DNA from: an uncultured Prevotella sp. | GTDB taxonomy: Bacteria > Bacteroidota > Bacteroidia > Bacteroidales > Bacteroidaceae | Direction: 5' to 3' | Assembly (NCBI GenBank): GCA_900768785.1 | Contig: CAAGEG010000050.1 | Coordinates: 1 to 64,000 of the forward strand | Length of the DNA: 64,000 nt | Shown here: one piece after another, positions 18,902-28,483 of the stretch | Position numbering within the stretch: position 1 is the stretch's first letter | Layout of the letters: each line of letters begins with the position of its first letter | The notes under the pieces: generated by a model | Seen by the model: the letters and a program-made list of their open reading frames with translations, nothing else | Database searches by the model: none | What the model was told of the DNA's origin: nothing | Made by a program: the position numbers and the translations under genes

Positions 18902-20308
18902 TTAGAATGCTTTCTTGTCTCCGCAAGCCATGTCTATAACGGTCTTACAAATGATTTGTATATCGAGCCAAAAACTCCAATGTTCTATATACCAGATGTC
19001 GCGTTTTACTCGTCTTTTCATGTCGTCAACGGTCTTTGTTTCTCCGCGTTCGCCATGTGTTTGTGCCCAACCGGTGATGCCCGGCTTCACATAATGCCTT
19101 ATCATATAGTCGGAAATAAGGCTTGAATAATAGTCTGTATGTGCCAACATGTGAGGTCTTGGACCTACCAAACTCATGTCTCCTTTTAGGACATTAATAA
19201 ATTGAGGCAGTTCGTCTATGTTGGTGTGTCTTATGAAACGTCCCCATTTTGTTACACGAGGGTCGTCTTTGACGGCTTGAAGTGTGTCGGCTTCTTTGTT
19301 TATCTTCATGCTTCTGAACTTGTAACAATAGAAGTCTTTGCCGTCATATCCTGTTCTTTTTTGTTTGAAGAACAATGGTCCGGGCATGGTGATTTTTGAT
19401 ATTATTGCTACAATAAGAAGTATTATAGGGAAGAGTGTGCACAAGAAGGTTAGTGAAAAGCATATATCGAATATGCGTTTCATTATTCTGTTTCTCAAAT
19501 CGTATAGAGGTTCGTTGTATTGTTGCAATATATAGATGTCTCCAAACTCTTTCATTCGTGAGTTCTTAAACTCTTTATATATTATGTCGGGCACATAATA
19601 GATGCGTATCATCTTTTTATCGCATAGCTCAATAAGTTCTTTGAACCAACTGATTTCGCTTGGCGTGAGTCCTATATATATTTCGTCAACGTGATGACCT
19701 TCTATATATTTTATTATATCTTTGTTCTTTCCAAGTTTGTTTATTTGTTGTTCTGTGTTTTGATTTATCAGCTTGTCATTGTTGTCGTCAAAAAAGCCTA
19801 TTATGTTGTATCCATTGAAGGGGTTAGTCATAATGTCAACAGCCATTTGCATCATATTACCACCTCCTAATATCAAGGTGTTTACTCTGTCGTGACCTGT
19901 TGCTCTTTTTCGATGTATATATCTACGAATGGATAGTCGTGCAATGGTGGTGGTTAAAAATATGGTTGACACCATCAAGATGAGGCTTAAGAGGTTGGGT
20001 GCCGGTCTGCGGAATATGCCAAGTATGGTCATATATAGCAGAATAAATATAAATGACGTGCGAGAAGTGTTTCTTAGCACTCTTGCCGGCTGTGACATAC
20101 GGTGATGAAGGCTTATGCTTACAAACTGAAGTGCCAAGATATAGGCTGCGTTGGATGCGAGCAGATTCTCTGACAAGCGTCCAAAACTGGATGGAAATAA
20201 ATAGTAGTCAAATGCCAAATTCAAGAAGAAGATGACATTAAATATGAGTAAATCTATTAATTGTAACCAGATGCTTATTTTAAATGTTCTATCAAACGCT
20301 GCTTTCAT
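18902..20308 (-). CDS. Undecaprenyl-phosphate sugar phosphotransferase (WcaJ/WbaP type)
   Basis: 468 residues. Four to five N-terminal membrane segments (residues about 10-130), a nucleotide-binding-like middle domain (NTLILGGGNMMQMAVDIM), another membrane segment (about 275-300) and the C-terminal bacterial sugar transferase domain with KRTGYDGKDFYCYKFRSM, DELPQFINVLKGDMSLVGPRP and the closing PGITGWAQ. It transfers a sugar-1-phosphate to undecaprenyl phosphate, the first step of exopolysaccharide or capsule repeat-unit synthesis at the inner membrane. No other capsule gene is next to it. Its promoter directly abuts a G8/C8 tract. Confidence 0.93.
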   Translation of the reverse strand: MKAAFDRTFKISIWLQLIDLLIFNVIFFLNLAFDYYLFPSSFGRLSENLLASNAAYILALQFVSISLHHRMSQPARVLRNTSRTSFIFILLYMTILGIFRRPAPNLLSLILMVSTIFLTTTIARLSIRRYIHRKRATGHDRVNTLILGGGNMMQMAVDIMTNPFNGYNIIGFFDDNNDKLINQNTEQQINKLGKNKDIIKYIEGHHVDEIYIGLTPSEISWFKELIELCDKKMIRIYYVPDIIYKEFKNSRMKEFGDIYILQQYNEPLYDLRNRIMKRIFDICFSLTFLCTLFPIILLIVAIISKITMPGPLFFKQKRTGYDGKDFYCYKFRSMKINKEADTLQAVKDDPRVTKWGRFIRHTNIDELPQFINVLKGDMSLVGPRPHMLAHTDYYSSLISDYMIRHYVKPGITGWAQTHGERGETKTVDDMKRRVKRDIWYIEHWSFWLDIQIICKTVIDMACGDKKAF

Positions 20309-20366
20309 TGTCCAATTAGTTTAATATTGTGCGTGTTTGTTTTATTGTGTTGTTTAAATCAGTTTA

Positions 20367-20405
20367 CAAAATTACAAATTATAGCTATAAATCAAATGGG
20401 GGGGG
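20367..20405 (-). promoter_or_regulatory. Promoter of the sugar transferase with abutting C8 tract
   Basis: Minus strand: TTTG (20393-20396), 18 bases, TAATTTTG (20367-20374). Eight C (20398-20405; G on the plus strand) lie one base upstream of the -33 box, where length changes could alter promoter strength. Confidence 0.55.
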
Positions 20406-20461
20406 TAATTTTTTTACACATTGTTTTACTTAATTTAACATGCTGCTTGGTTTGTTTGCGT

Positions 20462-20469
20462 TAACTTTG
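20462..20469 (+). promoter_or_regulatory. -7 box upstream of mscS-like gene
   Basis: TAACTTTG matches TAnnTTTG; a TTTG -33 element at the right distance is not seen. It lies 71-89 bases before the candidate starts. Confidence 0.4.
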
Positions 20470-20539
20470 CATTTGAGTAATATATAATAATTCTTTTTAT
20501 TTTATAATAATACGTGACCAGGTATTTGTTTGGTTACTT

Positions 20540-21421
20540 ATGAAACATATAATTGTTATGGACAATTTCTTAAATCTTGAGTTCTTCGGCGTGTCTTTCA
20601 GATGGCTTATTGTTTTTCTGATAAAAGGAATACTGATATATTTGATAGTTAGAATCATTACTGCGCTTATTAAATATCTTTTTAGACGTTCACAACGCAG
20701 GCGGGGGAGAATTGTTGTTGATGAGACTAAGGTTGGCTTTGTACGGCAGATAGCGGTTGTTTGTGTGTATGTTATTGGTACGGCAGCGTTTCTTTCGCTT
20801 ATTCCGGGCATGGAAAAAGTGAGCAATTCCATACTTGCGAGTGCCGGAATAATGGCAATGGCTGTTGGCTTAGCATCTCAAGAGGCATTGTCAAACATTA
20901 TCGGAGGACTGTTTATTATATTCTCCCGACCATTTAAAGTGGGAGATTTTATTCAGGTTGATGAAGTTATTGTAGGGACGGTTGTGGAAATTACATTGCG
21001 TCATACGGTAATTCGCAATATTGAGAATCGTATGATTCTTGTTCCAAACAACAAGATTAATTCAAGCACCATCGTAAATTCGTCTTACGGAGACACCTCT
21101 ACTTGTGCGTTGGTTGAGGTAGGTGTGTCTTATAATACAGAGCTTGACAGAGCAATAAGTGTGATGCGTGATGTCGTAATGTCGCATCCAATGCTTATTG
21201 ATATACGTAGTAATGAAGACGTAAGTGCAGGTGTGCCTAAGGTTATTATAAGGGTTGTTAATCTTGGCGACTCGGCTATCACCTTGCGGGCATGGGCTTG
21301 GGCTGCTAATTCGGCTAATGCTTTTGCTATGAAGTGCGATTTATTGAAATCGCTAAAAGAGCGTTTTGATATTGAAAATATTGAGATTCCGTATCCTTAC
21401 TATAATATTAAGACATGCTAA
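20540..21421 (+). CDS. MscS-family mechanosensitive ion channel
   Basis: 293 residues (or 287 if the second ATG, MDNFLN at 20558, is used). Two to three membrane segments in residues 20-130, the pore-lining helix rich in Gly/Ala (ILASAGIMAMAVGLASQEALSNIIGG), then the MscS beta domain motif FSRPFKVGDFIQVDEVIVGTVVEITLRHT and VPNNKINSSTIVN, and an alpha/beta C-terminal domain. It opens under membrane tension to release solutes after hypo-osmotic shock. The gene is divergent from the sugar transferase and followed by ogt. Confidence 0.95.
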   Translation: MKHIIVMDNFLNLEFFGVSFRWLIVFLIKGILIYLIVRIITALIKYLFRRSQRRRGRIVVDETKVGFVRQIAVVCVYVIGTAAFLSLIPGMEKVSNSILASAGIMAMAVGLASQEALSNIIGGLFIIFSRPFKVGDFIQVDEVIVGTVVEITLRHTVIRNIENRMILVPNNKINSSTIVNSSYGDTSTCALVEVGVSYNTELDRAISVMRDVVMSHPMLIDIRSNEDVSAGVPKVIIRVVNLGDSAITLRAWAWAANSANAFAMKCDLLKSLKERFDIENIEIPYPYYNIKTC

Positions 21422-21490
21422 ACATATAGTTTATCTTTCGTAAACATATGGTTTTTAATTTGGCTTTATATAGTTTCTTTTTCTTGCGCT

Positions 21491-21985
21491 ATGTATTACT
21501 CGTATTATAAATCGCCATTATGCCGCATGATAATGACTTCTGATGGAGAGAATCTTACAGAATTGTGGTTTGAAAAACAGAAATATCGAGTAACAGAGGT
21601 AAAGGATGAAGTTTGTGAGGACGATATTCCGGTGTTTGAAAATACACGTTTGTGGCTTGATATATATTTTGCCGGCAACTGTCCCGATTTTGTTCCACCT
21701 ATTAAATTTAATGGTAGCGAGTTTCAAAACAACGTTTGGAACATATTGAAAGATATTCCTTTTGGTAAGACAATGACCTATGGAGAAGTGGCGGAAAGCC
21801 TTTGCAAGAGACTTGGTTTGCGAAGAATGTCTGCTCAAGCTATAGGAAATGCAGTTTCTCATAACCCTATTGCTATCATCATACCTTGTCATCGTGTAGT
21901 GGGAGCTAATAGAAAACTTGTGGGTTATGCTGCCGGAACGGACAAGAAACAATGGCTGCTGAATAATGAAGGGTTCAGATTTTGA
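21491..21985 (+). CDS. ogt: Methylated-DNA-[protein]-cysteine S-methyltransferase
   Basis: 164 residues, usual length. The active-site motif IIPCHRVVG holds the alkyl-accepting cysteine; upstream FQNNVWNILKDIPFGKTMTYGEVA and RMSAQAIGNAVSHNPIAI are the DNA-binding helix-turn-helix and arginine finger region. It repairs O6-methylguanine by a one-time methyl transfer to itself. It lies 69 bases after mscS on the same strand and converges with the small gene at 22039. Confidence 0.96.
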   Translation: MYYSYYKSPLCRMIMTSDGENLTELWFEKQKYRVTEVKDEVCEDDIPVFENTRLWLDIYFAGNCPDFVPPIKFNGSEFQNNVWNILKDIPFGKTMTYGEVAESLCKRLGLRRMSAQAIGNAVSHNPIAIIIPCHRVVGANRKLVGYAAGTDKKQWLLNNEGFRF

Positions 21986-22038
21986 ACGTCAGATACACAT
22001 AGCATCCTACTGTCGTATGGTTTTAGAGATGCTTACGC

Positions 22039-22251
22039 CTATTTTAACACTTCACCGTTGCGCATTGCAAGCAAAGAGTTCCCGTTATTTGAAGTAATGA
22101 TTTCTATTGTTCCACCAAGCCATTCGGTAAAAGGCTGTTCGTCGTCAAAATGGTAATAATCAACAACAAAGCCGTTTTCAATCTCTACAATACATCTGTT
22201 TATAGAGACATCGCCTTTAATAACTCTGTTGACTGCCACCTTTCTTGTCAT
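22039..22251 (-). CDS. Small conserved protein, unknown
   Basis: 70 residues, beginning MTRKVAVNRVIKGDVSINRC, with no signal peptide or membrane segment. It looks like a compact beta domain. It is the last gene of the ileS-dksA-lspA-DUF4296 run (28 bases after the DUF4296 gene), which favours a real gene. No function can be assigned. Confidence 0.7.
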   Translation of the reverse strand: MTRKVAVNRVIKGDVSINRCIVEIENGFVVDYYHFDDEQPFTEWLGGTIEIITSNNGNSLLAMRNGEVLK

Positions 22252-22279
22252 AAATCCGGAATAATTAAATAAAAAATTA

Positions 22280-23356
22280 TCAATTAGCCCGTTGCAATCT
22301 CTCTTTCGGGATTAATTTATGTGGTGGTGGCTGAAGCGAAATCTTGCCATCAGCATCTATCTTTGGCGGCTTTCTGAATTCTCTGTTAACATGTGGCAAA
22401 TGTGAAGGCTCCGTTTTGCGCTCGGTAGTTATCACTCTTCTATTCTCCGGTTGAGATTTGTTTATCGGCATTCCGGTAGAAATCCCTTGCTGCATACGGC
22501 CTCTTTCGGTTGACATCATGTCTTTCGGACGTTTCAAAGAGTCTGTTGTTCCCATTTGTCCCTTTTGCGGAGCAACTCCTTGATTGTGGTTTCTCTGTCT
22601 AATCAACTTGATGTTATAGACAGACATTATTTTTATCGGATTCTTTATATCCTTTTGCTTGTTGCCGTTAAGATAGATAAAACCTCTGATTGCCTTTATC
22701 CCTTTTTTGTCTCTGTCTTCTGCGACAACTCGATACATGGAATTGGAGCTGATGGTAGTATGGTTATAAATCACACTATCGTTTTTCAAGACAATAGCCA
22801 GCAGAGCTGTTGCGTCTTTATTGCCCGAATTAACAATAAAATCGGTATTGAAACTGAATATAATCCTATCTCCTTTATGATAAGAAGTGTCGGCTTCAAT
22901 CTCGAAAGTAGTTACATTGTAAGGAGCTTCTGCTGCAAGAAGACACGATTTCACGCCGTTCCAAAGGTTTGATGTGTCGCGTGACGATTTTATATCACCA
23001 TAACTCTTCAAGTCATTAGCAGATGCGCCCAAAGCAAGTGCCTCGTTGCTCAGTCTCTTTGATACGTTTTCATAAATCTTGTGCAGTCTGTCGGCATGGC
23101 GAACATAATAGTTGAGGGTAGAATCAAACTCTTCCTGAGTGTAACCATGCTTTTTCATTACCGCCTCTCTGTTTAGTGTAAGAGAGTAGGGTGATGTTTC
23201 GCCATTCTCATCAACAGACATGGCATCGGCAATATGCAAGTCGTAGATTAAATCCTCAAAATCTCCCGGCTGTATATACTGTGAAGGCACACTCGGTTTA
23301 CAAGAAAACAGAATGGCAGCCATTATGAATGATAAGAATAATGAGAATTTTTTCAT
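22280..23356 (-). CDS. DUF4296 lipoprotein
   Basis: 358 residues. Lipobox ILFSC (Cys about residue 19). Residues about 25-115 (LIYDLHIADAM, VMKKHGYTQEEFDSTLNYYVRH) match the DUF4296 domain, common in Bacteroidales. The C-terminal third is rich in Pro, Gln and basic residues and looks disordered. The gene starts 15 bases after lspA, whose product would process its signal peptide. Role unknown; probably an envelope lipoprotein. Confidence 0.88.
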   Translation of the reverse strand: MKKFSLFLSFIMAAILFSCKPSVPSQYIQPGDFEDLIYDLHIADAMSVDENGETSPYSLTLNREAVMKKHGYTQEEFDSTLNYYVRHADRLHKIYENVSKRLSNEALALGASANDLKSYGDIKSSRDTSNLWNGVKSCLLAAEAPYNVTTFEIEADTSYHKGDRIIFSFNTDFIVNSGNKDATALLAIVLKNDSVIYNHTTISSNSMYRVVAEDRDKKGIKAIRGFIYLNGNKQKDIKNPIKIMSVYNIKLIRQRNHNQGVAPQKGQMGTTDSLKRPKDMMSTERGRMQQGISTGMPINKSQPENRRVITTERKTEPSHLPHVNREFRKPPKIDADGKISLQPPPHKLIPKERLQRAN

Positions 23357-23371
23357 CTTAAAATCTACTTG

Positions 23372-24055
23372 TTATATCGTGTTAACAGTATCTTTATCCT
23401 CTCTGATCTCTTGATTTTCTTGTTTCTTATTGCCAAAGTGAAGAGACAATGTTGACAGTTCGTTACGACAAAATATCAAAAGAAGCACCATTCCGACACT
23501 TATACAAGAGTCTGCAAAGTTGAATACGGGACTGAAAAATATAAATTCGTCACCTCCAACAACAGGCATCCAATCAGGCCAAGTGGTTACTATCAGCGGA
23601 AAATAAAACATATCAACAACCTTACCCATTAAGAATGGAGCATAACCATCACCGAAATTCACAAAATAAGATGTATAGAAAGGTGAGGATGCATTGAATA
23701 TAAGCCCGTAAAACATGCAGTCTATGAGGTTTCCCAAAGCCCCTGCCGTTACCAAAGCCAGCAGAATGACATAAGTCATTCTTGCATTATTGACAATTTG
23801 CTTATATAAATAAAATATCAAAACGCCTATGGCGCATATCCTAAAGATGCTCAACACAAGTTTGTTTATGAGCGTCATGCCATACGCCATGCCGTTATTC
23901 TCAATGAAAGTGATGTAGAACCAATTTGTGATTTGTATACTTTCGTGCAACCGCATATTTGTCTTGACCTCAATCTTTATGATTTGGTCAATAGCAAGTA
24001 GCAGCGCAACGATTACAAATACAACAATTCCTTTTTGCTTGCAGGTTGTCAACAT
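23372..24055 (-). CDS. lspA: Lipoprotein signal peptidase (signal peptidase II)
   Basis: 227 residues, longer than the usual enterobacterial enzyme but normal for Bacteroidales. Four membrane segments. Catalytic aspartates are visible in GNLIDCMFYG and VFNFADSCISVG. It cleaves prolipoproteins ahead of the lipidated cysteine at the inner membrane. A 26-residue hydrophilic tail follows the last membrane segment. Sits 6 bases behind the dksA-like gene in a tight operon. Confidence 0.95.
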   Translation of the reverse strand: MLTTCKQKGIVVFVIVALLLAIDQIIKIEVKTNMRLHESIQITNWFYITFIENNGMAYGMTLINKLVLSIFRICAIGVLIFYLYKQIVNNARMTYVILLALVTAGALGNLIDCMFYGLIFNASSPFYTSYFVNFGDGYAPFLMGKVVDMFYFPLIVTTWPDWMPVVGGDEFIFFSPVFNFADSCISVGMVLLLIFCRNELSTLSLHFGNKKQENQEIREDKDTVNTI

Positions 24056-24061
24056 TTGTAT

Positions 24062-24439
24062 TTACTTCTTCATTGCATTCTTGGAAGCCACACTCAGAGT
24101 TGCATGTGGTACTGCGCGGAGTCGCTCCTTAGGTATTAGCTCTCCGGTAATACGGTCTATGCCGTAGGTCTTGTTCTGAATTCTGATGAGCGCACCCTCT
24201 AATCCTTGAATGAATTTCTGTAAACGGCTTGCTTGTTGCATCAGTTCTTCTTTGCTCTGAGTAACACTTCCTTCTTCTAAAACCTTATATGTAGGCGATG
24301 TATCATCAACATCGTTACCATCGGCATTGGTAAGAGACCTCATCATTTGTGTATAGTCTTTTCTTGCCAAACGCAGTTTCTCATCGATGATAGCCTTAAA
24401 CTCTTGAAGCTCTTCATCACTGTAGCGTGTCTTTGCCAT
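24062..24439 (-). CDS. TraR/DksA-family protein lacking zinc-finger cysteines
   Basis: 125 residues. N-terminal coiled coil (about 8-90) and a C-terminal segment NKTYGIDRITGELIPKERLRAVP that matches the DksA zinc-finger region (YG.C..CG..I...RL.A.P) in spacing, but no cysteine is present anywhere in the protein. It presumably enters the RNA polymerase secondary channel like DksA, without a zinc site. Between ileS and lspA in an operon typical of Bacteroidales. Confidence 0.9.
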   Translation of the reverse strand: MAKTRYSDEELQEFKAIIDEKLRLARKDYTQMMRSLTNADGNDVDDTSPTYKVLEEGSVTQSKEELMQQASRLQKFIQGLEGALIRIQNKTYGIDRITGELIPKERLRAVPHATLSVASKNAMKK

Positions 24440-24465
24440 AATATTTACGTTTTAAAATTAAGTAA

Positions 24466-27400
24466 TTATACCTTTTCCACTTTAACATTGGCTTTGAAGT
24501 CATCAAATTCAACTTCTGCACCATTGTTGTTTTCTATTGTTATATCGTCTGCCAAAACTTGGCTCTTGATATATTTATCAAAAGCTTTCACCGCCGCATC
24601 AAGTCTGTTGTCAGGAGATATGGTGACGTTAATGCGGTCTGTAATCTCAAGACCGCACTCTTTGCGGAGGTTTTGTATTCTGTTTATAAGTTCTCGCGCC
24701 ATTCCTTCGTTGCGCAATTCTTCGCTTAGCTCTACTTCAAGAGCCACAGTTATGTTGCCGTCGTTAGCAACAAGCCATCCGGGAATATCTTCACTAATGA
24801 TTTCAACATCTGATGTTTCAACCGTGATATTCTCTCCTCCAATGCTTAAATCTATTGTTCCGGACTTCTCAAACTCCATGATTTCTTCTTGAGTAAGTTC
24901 TGCCATTGATGCGGCAATGCCTTTCATGAGTTTGCCGAACTTCTTTCCCATTACACGGAAGTTGCATTTTACTTTCTTGACAAGTATGCCTGCGCCTTCA
25001 ACAAACTTCAATTCTTTGACGTTAACCTCGTTTGTAAGCAATTCTTTAACAGCTTCTATGTGTTTGCGTTGAGCGTCGTCAACAGCAGGAATCATGATAC
25101 ACTGCAGCGGTTGTCTTACTTTTATGTTTACTTTACGCCTTAAAGCAAGTACCATAGATGTGATCTTTTGAGCCATTTCCATGCGTGCTTCGAGGTCAGA
25201 ATCTATCAGATTGTCGTCGGCAACAGGGAATTCCGTGAGGTGAACGGAGTCTGCTTGTGAGCGTCCGGTAGCATTTACAAGGTCAAGGAACAGCCTGTCT
25301 GCGAAGAATGGACAGAAAGGTGCAAGCAGTTTTGCTACCGTTTCCAAACATGTATATAGTGTCTCGTATGCCGAGAGCTTGTCGTTGTCCATCTCTTTTC
25401 CCCAGAAACGCTTGCGGTTAAGACGTACATACCAGTTGCTCAAGTCGTCGTTTACAAACTTGTCTATCAGTCTTCCGGCACGTGTGGGGTCATAGTTTTG
25501 AAGCTCTTTATCAACACCTTTTATTAATGAATGTAGCACAGACAATATCCATCTGTCTATTTCGGGGCGTTCATTAACCGGAATGTCCGGTTGAGAATAG
25601 TCAAATCCGTCAACGTTTGCATATAGACTGAAGAAGGAATAAGTGTTGTAAAGAGTTCCAAAGAACTTTCTTCTTATTTCATCTACGCCTTCTGGGTCAT
25701 ATTTCAGGTTGTCCCAAGGTTCTGAATTCGTCATCATGTAGAAGCGAACAGGGTCTGCGCCATATTTATCTATTTGGTCAAAAGGATTGATAACGTTGCC
25801 TACGTGTTTTGACATCTTGTTTCCTTTTGCATCAAGCACAAGTCCGGATGATATAACGTTCTTGAATGCAACCGAGTCGAACACCATTGTCGCTATTGCA
25901 TGTAGTGTAAAGAACCAGCCGCGTGTTTGATCTACACCTTCATTTATGAAGTCTGCAGGGAACGCCTTGCGGTTATCTATCATTTCTTTGTTTTCAAACG
26001 GATAGTGAATCTGTGCATAAGGCATGCTTCCTGAGTCAAACCAAACGTCTATAAGGTCGGTTTCGCGCTTCATAGCTTTGCCGTTGTCGCTTACAAGTAT
26101 AATGTTGTCAACATAAGGACGGTGGAGATCTATCTTGTCATAATTGTCTTTAGAGTAATCTCCGGGTACAAAACCCTTGTCTTTCATCGGGTTGCTCTTC
26201 ATCAAACCTGCATTTACAGACTTTTCAATCTCGTTGTATAGCTCTTGCAAACTGCCTATACACTTCTCTTCACCATCTTCATTTCGCCATATAGGTAATG
26301 GTGTTCCCCAATATCTTGAACGTGATAGGTTCCAGTCGTTAAGGTTTTCCAACCAGTTGCCGAAGCGACCTGTACCTGTTGACTCGGGTTGCCAGTTGAT
26401 GGTTTTGTTTAGTTCAAACATTCTGTCTTTCTTTGCTGTGGAACGAATGAACCAAGAGTCGAGCGGGTAATAAAGTATTGGCTTGTCTGTACGCCAGCAA
26501 TGGGGATAGTTGTGTACATGCTTTTCTATCTTCCATGCAGTGCCTTCCTGCTTCATTTCCATACAGATAACGATGTTAAGGTCTTCTGCTTTGGCTGCAG
26601 CTTGCTCATCGTATTTTCCGTTGATGTTGAATTCCGGTTTGTAAGCATTTTTTACGAAGTCGCCGGCATGCTTGCTGTATGCGTTAATGTTCACACATGC
26701 ATTTGCGAAATTGCAGTCAAGCTGGTCAACTGTGTAGTATTTGCCTTCAAGATCTACCATTGGGCGTGTTTCTCCCTTCTTGTTTATGAGGAAGAGAGAT
26801 GGTATATGTGCATCTTTAGCCACCTTTGCGTCGTCAGCTCCGAATGTAGGAGCAATGTGCACAATGCCGGTTCCGTCGTCGGTTGTTACGTAGTCGCCGG
26901 GGATAACTCTGAAGGCACATTCTTCCATTTCAACAAATTCGTCTTTGCCGTTCTCTGCAATGAAGGTCTTTTCCGGGTGCTCTGCAGCATATTTTTCAAC
27001 ATATTCGGGTGCGAGAGCGCCTGTTTTCATACATGGTTTTACCCAAGACATCAGTTGTTTGTAGCTGTATCCAACAAGGTCTTTACCTGTATATTCGCCA
27101 ATGATACGATATGGTATTATTTTATCTCCGTGTTTATAGTTGTCCATATCGGCATCTTTGCCTTCGGGTTTAAGGTATGCGTCAAGTCGAGATTCTGCCA
27201 TTACGACTGTCATCTTGCTGTCGTTGTATGGGTTAAAAGTCTCTACAGCAACATATTTTATGTTTGGACCGACGCAGAGTGCGGTGTTTGAAGGCAATGT
27301 CCATGGTGTTGTTGTCCATGCTGCAAAGAACGGTGTGCCCCATTTGGTCCATTTCTCGTCCGGATTGACAATCTCAAAGAGTGCCGTACATGTGGTATCT

Positions 27401-28032
27401 TTCACATCTCTGTAGCATCCGGGTTGGTTAAGTTCGTGAGAAGACAGTCCTGTGCCGGCTCCCGGTGAGTAAGGCTGAATGGTATATCCCTTGTAGAGCA
27501 GACCTTTGTCATAGAGTTGTTTCAACAACCACCACAGAGTTTCAATATATTTGTTGTCGTAAGTTATATATGGGTGGTCAAGATCAACAAAGTAGCCCAT
27601 TTTTTCTGTCAGTTCTCGCCATTCGGCAGTGAACATCATGACGTTCTCGCGGCATTTTTTGTTGTAGTCTTCCACAGAGATATATTTCTCAGAGTCGTGG
27701 TTGTCGATGTCTGCTTTTGTTATTCCGAGTTCTTTTTCTACACCGAGCTCTACCGGAAGTCCGTGAGTATCCCATCCTGCTTTGCGGTGTACCTGATAGC
27801 CTTTCATCGTTTTGTAACGGTTGAAAGTATCTTTTATAGCACGAGCAAGCACATGGTGTATGCCCGGATGACCGTTTGCAGAGGGTGGACCCTCAAAGAA
27901 TACAAACTGGGGACATCCTTCTCTCTCGCTAATCGTTCTTCTGAAAATGTCTTTCTCGTTCCATTGTTCAAGAATACTCTTATTTGTGCCGGTCAAATCA
28001 AGACCTTTGTGCTCGGCGAACTTATTGGCCAT
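24466..28032 (-). CDS. ileS: Isoleucyl-tRNA synthetase
   Basis: 1188 residues, the long form usual in Bacteroidetes. Class I signatures: PPSANGHPGIHH (HIGH, about 48-60), KGNKMSKHVGN (KMSKS with H as the last residue, about residue 739), the editing domain with WTTTPWTLPSNTALCVGP, and GVDQTRGWFFTLHA. It charges tRNA-Ile in the cytoplasm. First gene of the run ileS-dksA-lspA-DUF4296-small gene on the minus strand. A -7 box TAACTTTG (minus, 28155-28162) lies about 125 bases upstream. Confidence 0.98.
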   Translation of the reverse strand: MANKFAEHKGLDLTGTNKSILEQWNEKDIFRRTISEREGCPQFVFFEGPPSANGHPGIHHVLARAIKDTFNRYKTMKGYQVHRKAGWDTHGLPVELGVEKELGITKADIDNHDSEKYISVEDYNKKCRENVMMFTAEWRELTEKMGYFVDLDHPYITYDNKYIETLWWLLKQLYDKGLLYKGYTIQPYSPGAGTGLSSHELNQPGCYRDVKDTTCTALFEIVNPDEKWTKWGTPFFAAWTTTPWTLPSNTALCVGPNIKYVAVETFNPYNDSKMTVVMAESRLDAYLKPEGKDADMDNYKHGDKIIPYRIIGEYTGKDLVGYSYKQLMSWVKPCMKTGALAPEYVEKYAAEHPEKTFIAENGKDEFVEMEECAFRVIPGDYVTTDDGTGIVHIAPTFGADDAKVAKDAHIPSLFLINKKGETRPMVDLEGKYYTVDQLDCNFANACVNINAYSKHAGDFVKNAYKPEFNINGKYDEQAAAKAEDLNIVICMEMKQEGTAWKIEKHVHNYPHCWRTDKPILYYPLDSWFIRSTAKKDRMFELNKTINWQPESTGTGRFGNWLENLNDWNLSRSRYWGTPLPIWRNEDGEEKCIGSLQELYNEIEKSVNAGLMKSNPMKDKGFVPGDYSKDNYDKIDLHRPYVDNIILVSDNGKAMKRETDLIDVWFDSGSMPYAQIHYPFENKEMIDNRKAFPADFINEGVDQTRGWFFTLHAIATMVFDSVAFKNVISSGLVLDAKGNKMSKHVGNVINPFDQIDKYGADPVRFYMMTNSEPWDNLKYDPEGVDEIRRKFFGTLYNTYSFFSLYANVDGFDYSQPDIPVNERPEIDRWILSVLHSLIKGVDKELQNYDPTRAGRLIDKFVNDDLSNWYVRLNRKRFWGKEMDNDKLSAYETLYTCLETVAKLLAPFCPFFADRLFLDLVNATGRSQADSVHLTEFPVADDNLIDSDLEARMEMAQKITSMVLALRRKVNIKVRQPLQCIMIPAVDDAQRKHIEAVKELLTNEVNVKELKFVEGAGILVKKVKCNFRVMGKKFGKLMKGIAASMAELTQEEIMEFEKSGTIDLSIGGENITVETSDVEIISEDIPGWLVANDGNITVALEVELSEELRNEGMARELINRIQNLRKECGLEITDRINVTISPDNRLDAAVKAFDKYIKSQVLADDITIENNNGAEVEFDDFKANVKVEKV

Positions 28033-28052
28033 ATCTGTTTAATTATGTTTTA

Positions 28053-28291
28053 GCGTTGTTAATTAATTTAATTTGAGGTTGCAAATCAAAAGATACTCAT
28101 GACACATATCGGGGTATATGGCAGATGCTCCGTGTGTTCACAACTTTTAGTTTGCAAAGTTATACAAAACGGATGAAATATACAAGAAAAATAAAGAAAA
28201 GCGAAAGCAACTCTTAACCCCTTGCCGTTCATGGGTTTTTGTAGCCTTTTTGCTGACAAATTGGTTGGATTGAAGTCGGTTTGGATAATGT
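28053..28291. other. Upstream region of ileS
   Basis: AT-rich with no supported ORF. Minus-strand TAACTTTG at 28155-28162 is the probable ileS -7 box; the -33 position reads TTGT rather than TTTG. Confidence 0.4.
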
Positions 28292-28336
28292 TAAAAAATA
28301 TAACTACGCTATTTAGCACTCCTAAATAACGTAGTT
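28292..28336 (-). terminator. Intrinsic terminator of the MerR-family gene
   Basis: Read on the minus strand: AACTACGTTATTTAG, loop GAGTG, CTAAATAGCGTAGTT, then ATATTTTTT. The 15-bp stem has a single G-U pair. It separates the MerR gene from ileS. The 147 bases between it and the MerR stop contain a partial second copy of the stem sequence (28343-28353) and nothing else clear. Confidence 0.8.
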
Positions 28337-28483
28337 AGCCCTCGTAAATAGCGTGTTTTTAAGTCGTAAATATGCTGTTTTCAATCGGCATGTGGCATAG
28401 TTGTTTTTTTGATGTTCAGACTTGCTTATAGCAAAGCTGTGGATTTGAGGTTGCCGCAAGCGGGATTGAAACACGTGGGTATG

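Noticed and set aside
26500..27291. 263-codon frame antisense to ileS
   Set aside because: Opposite-strand shadow of ileS; no start region or motif.
28464..28472. GATTGAAAC, the typical end of some CRISPR repeats
   Set aside because: Only one copy, no spaced repeats and no cas genes in the window.
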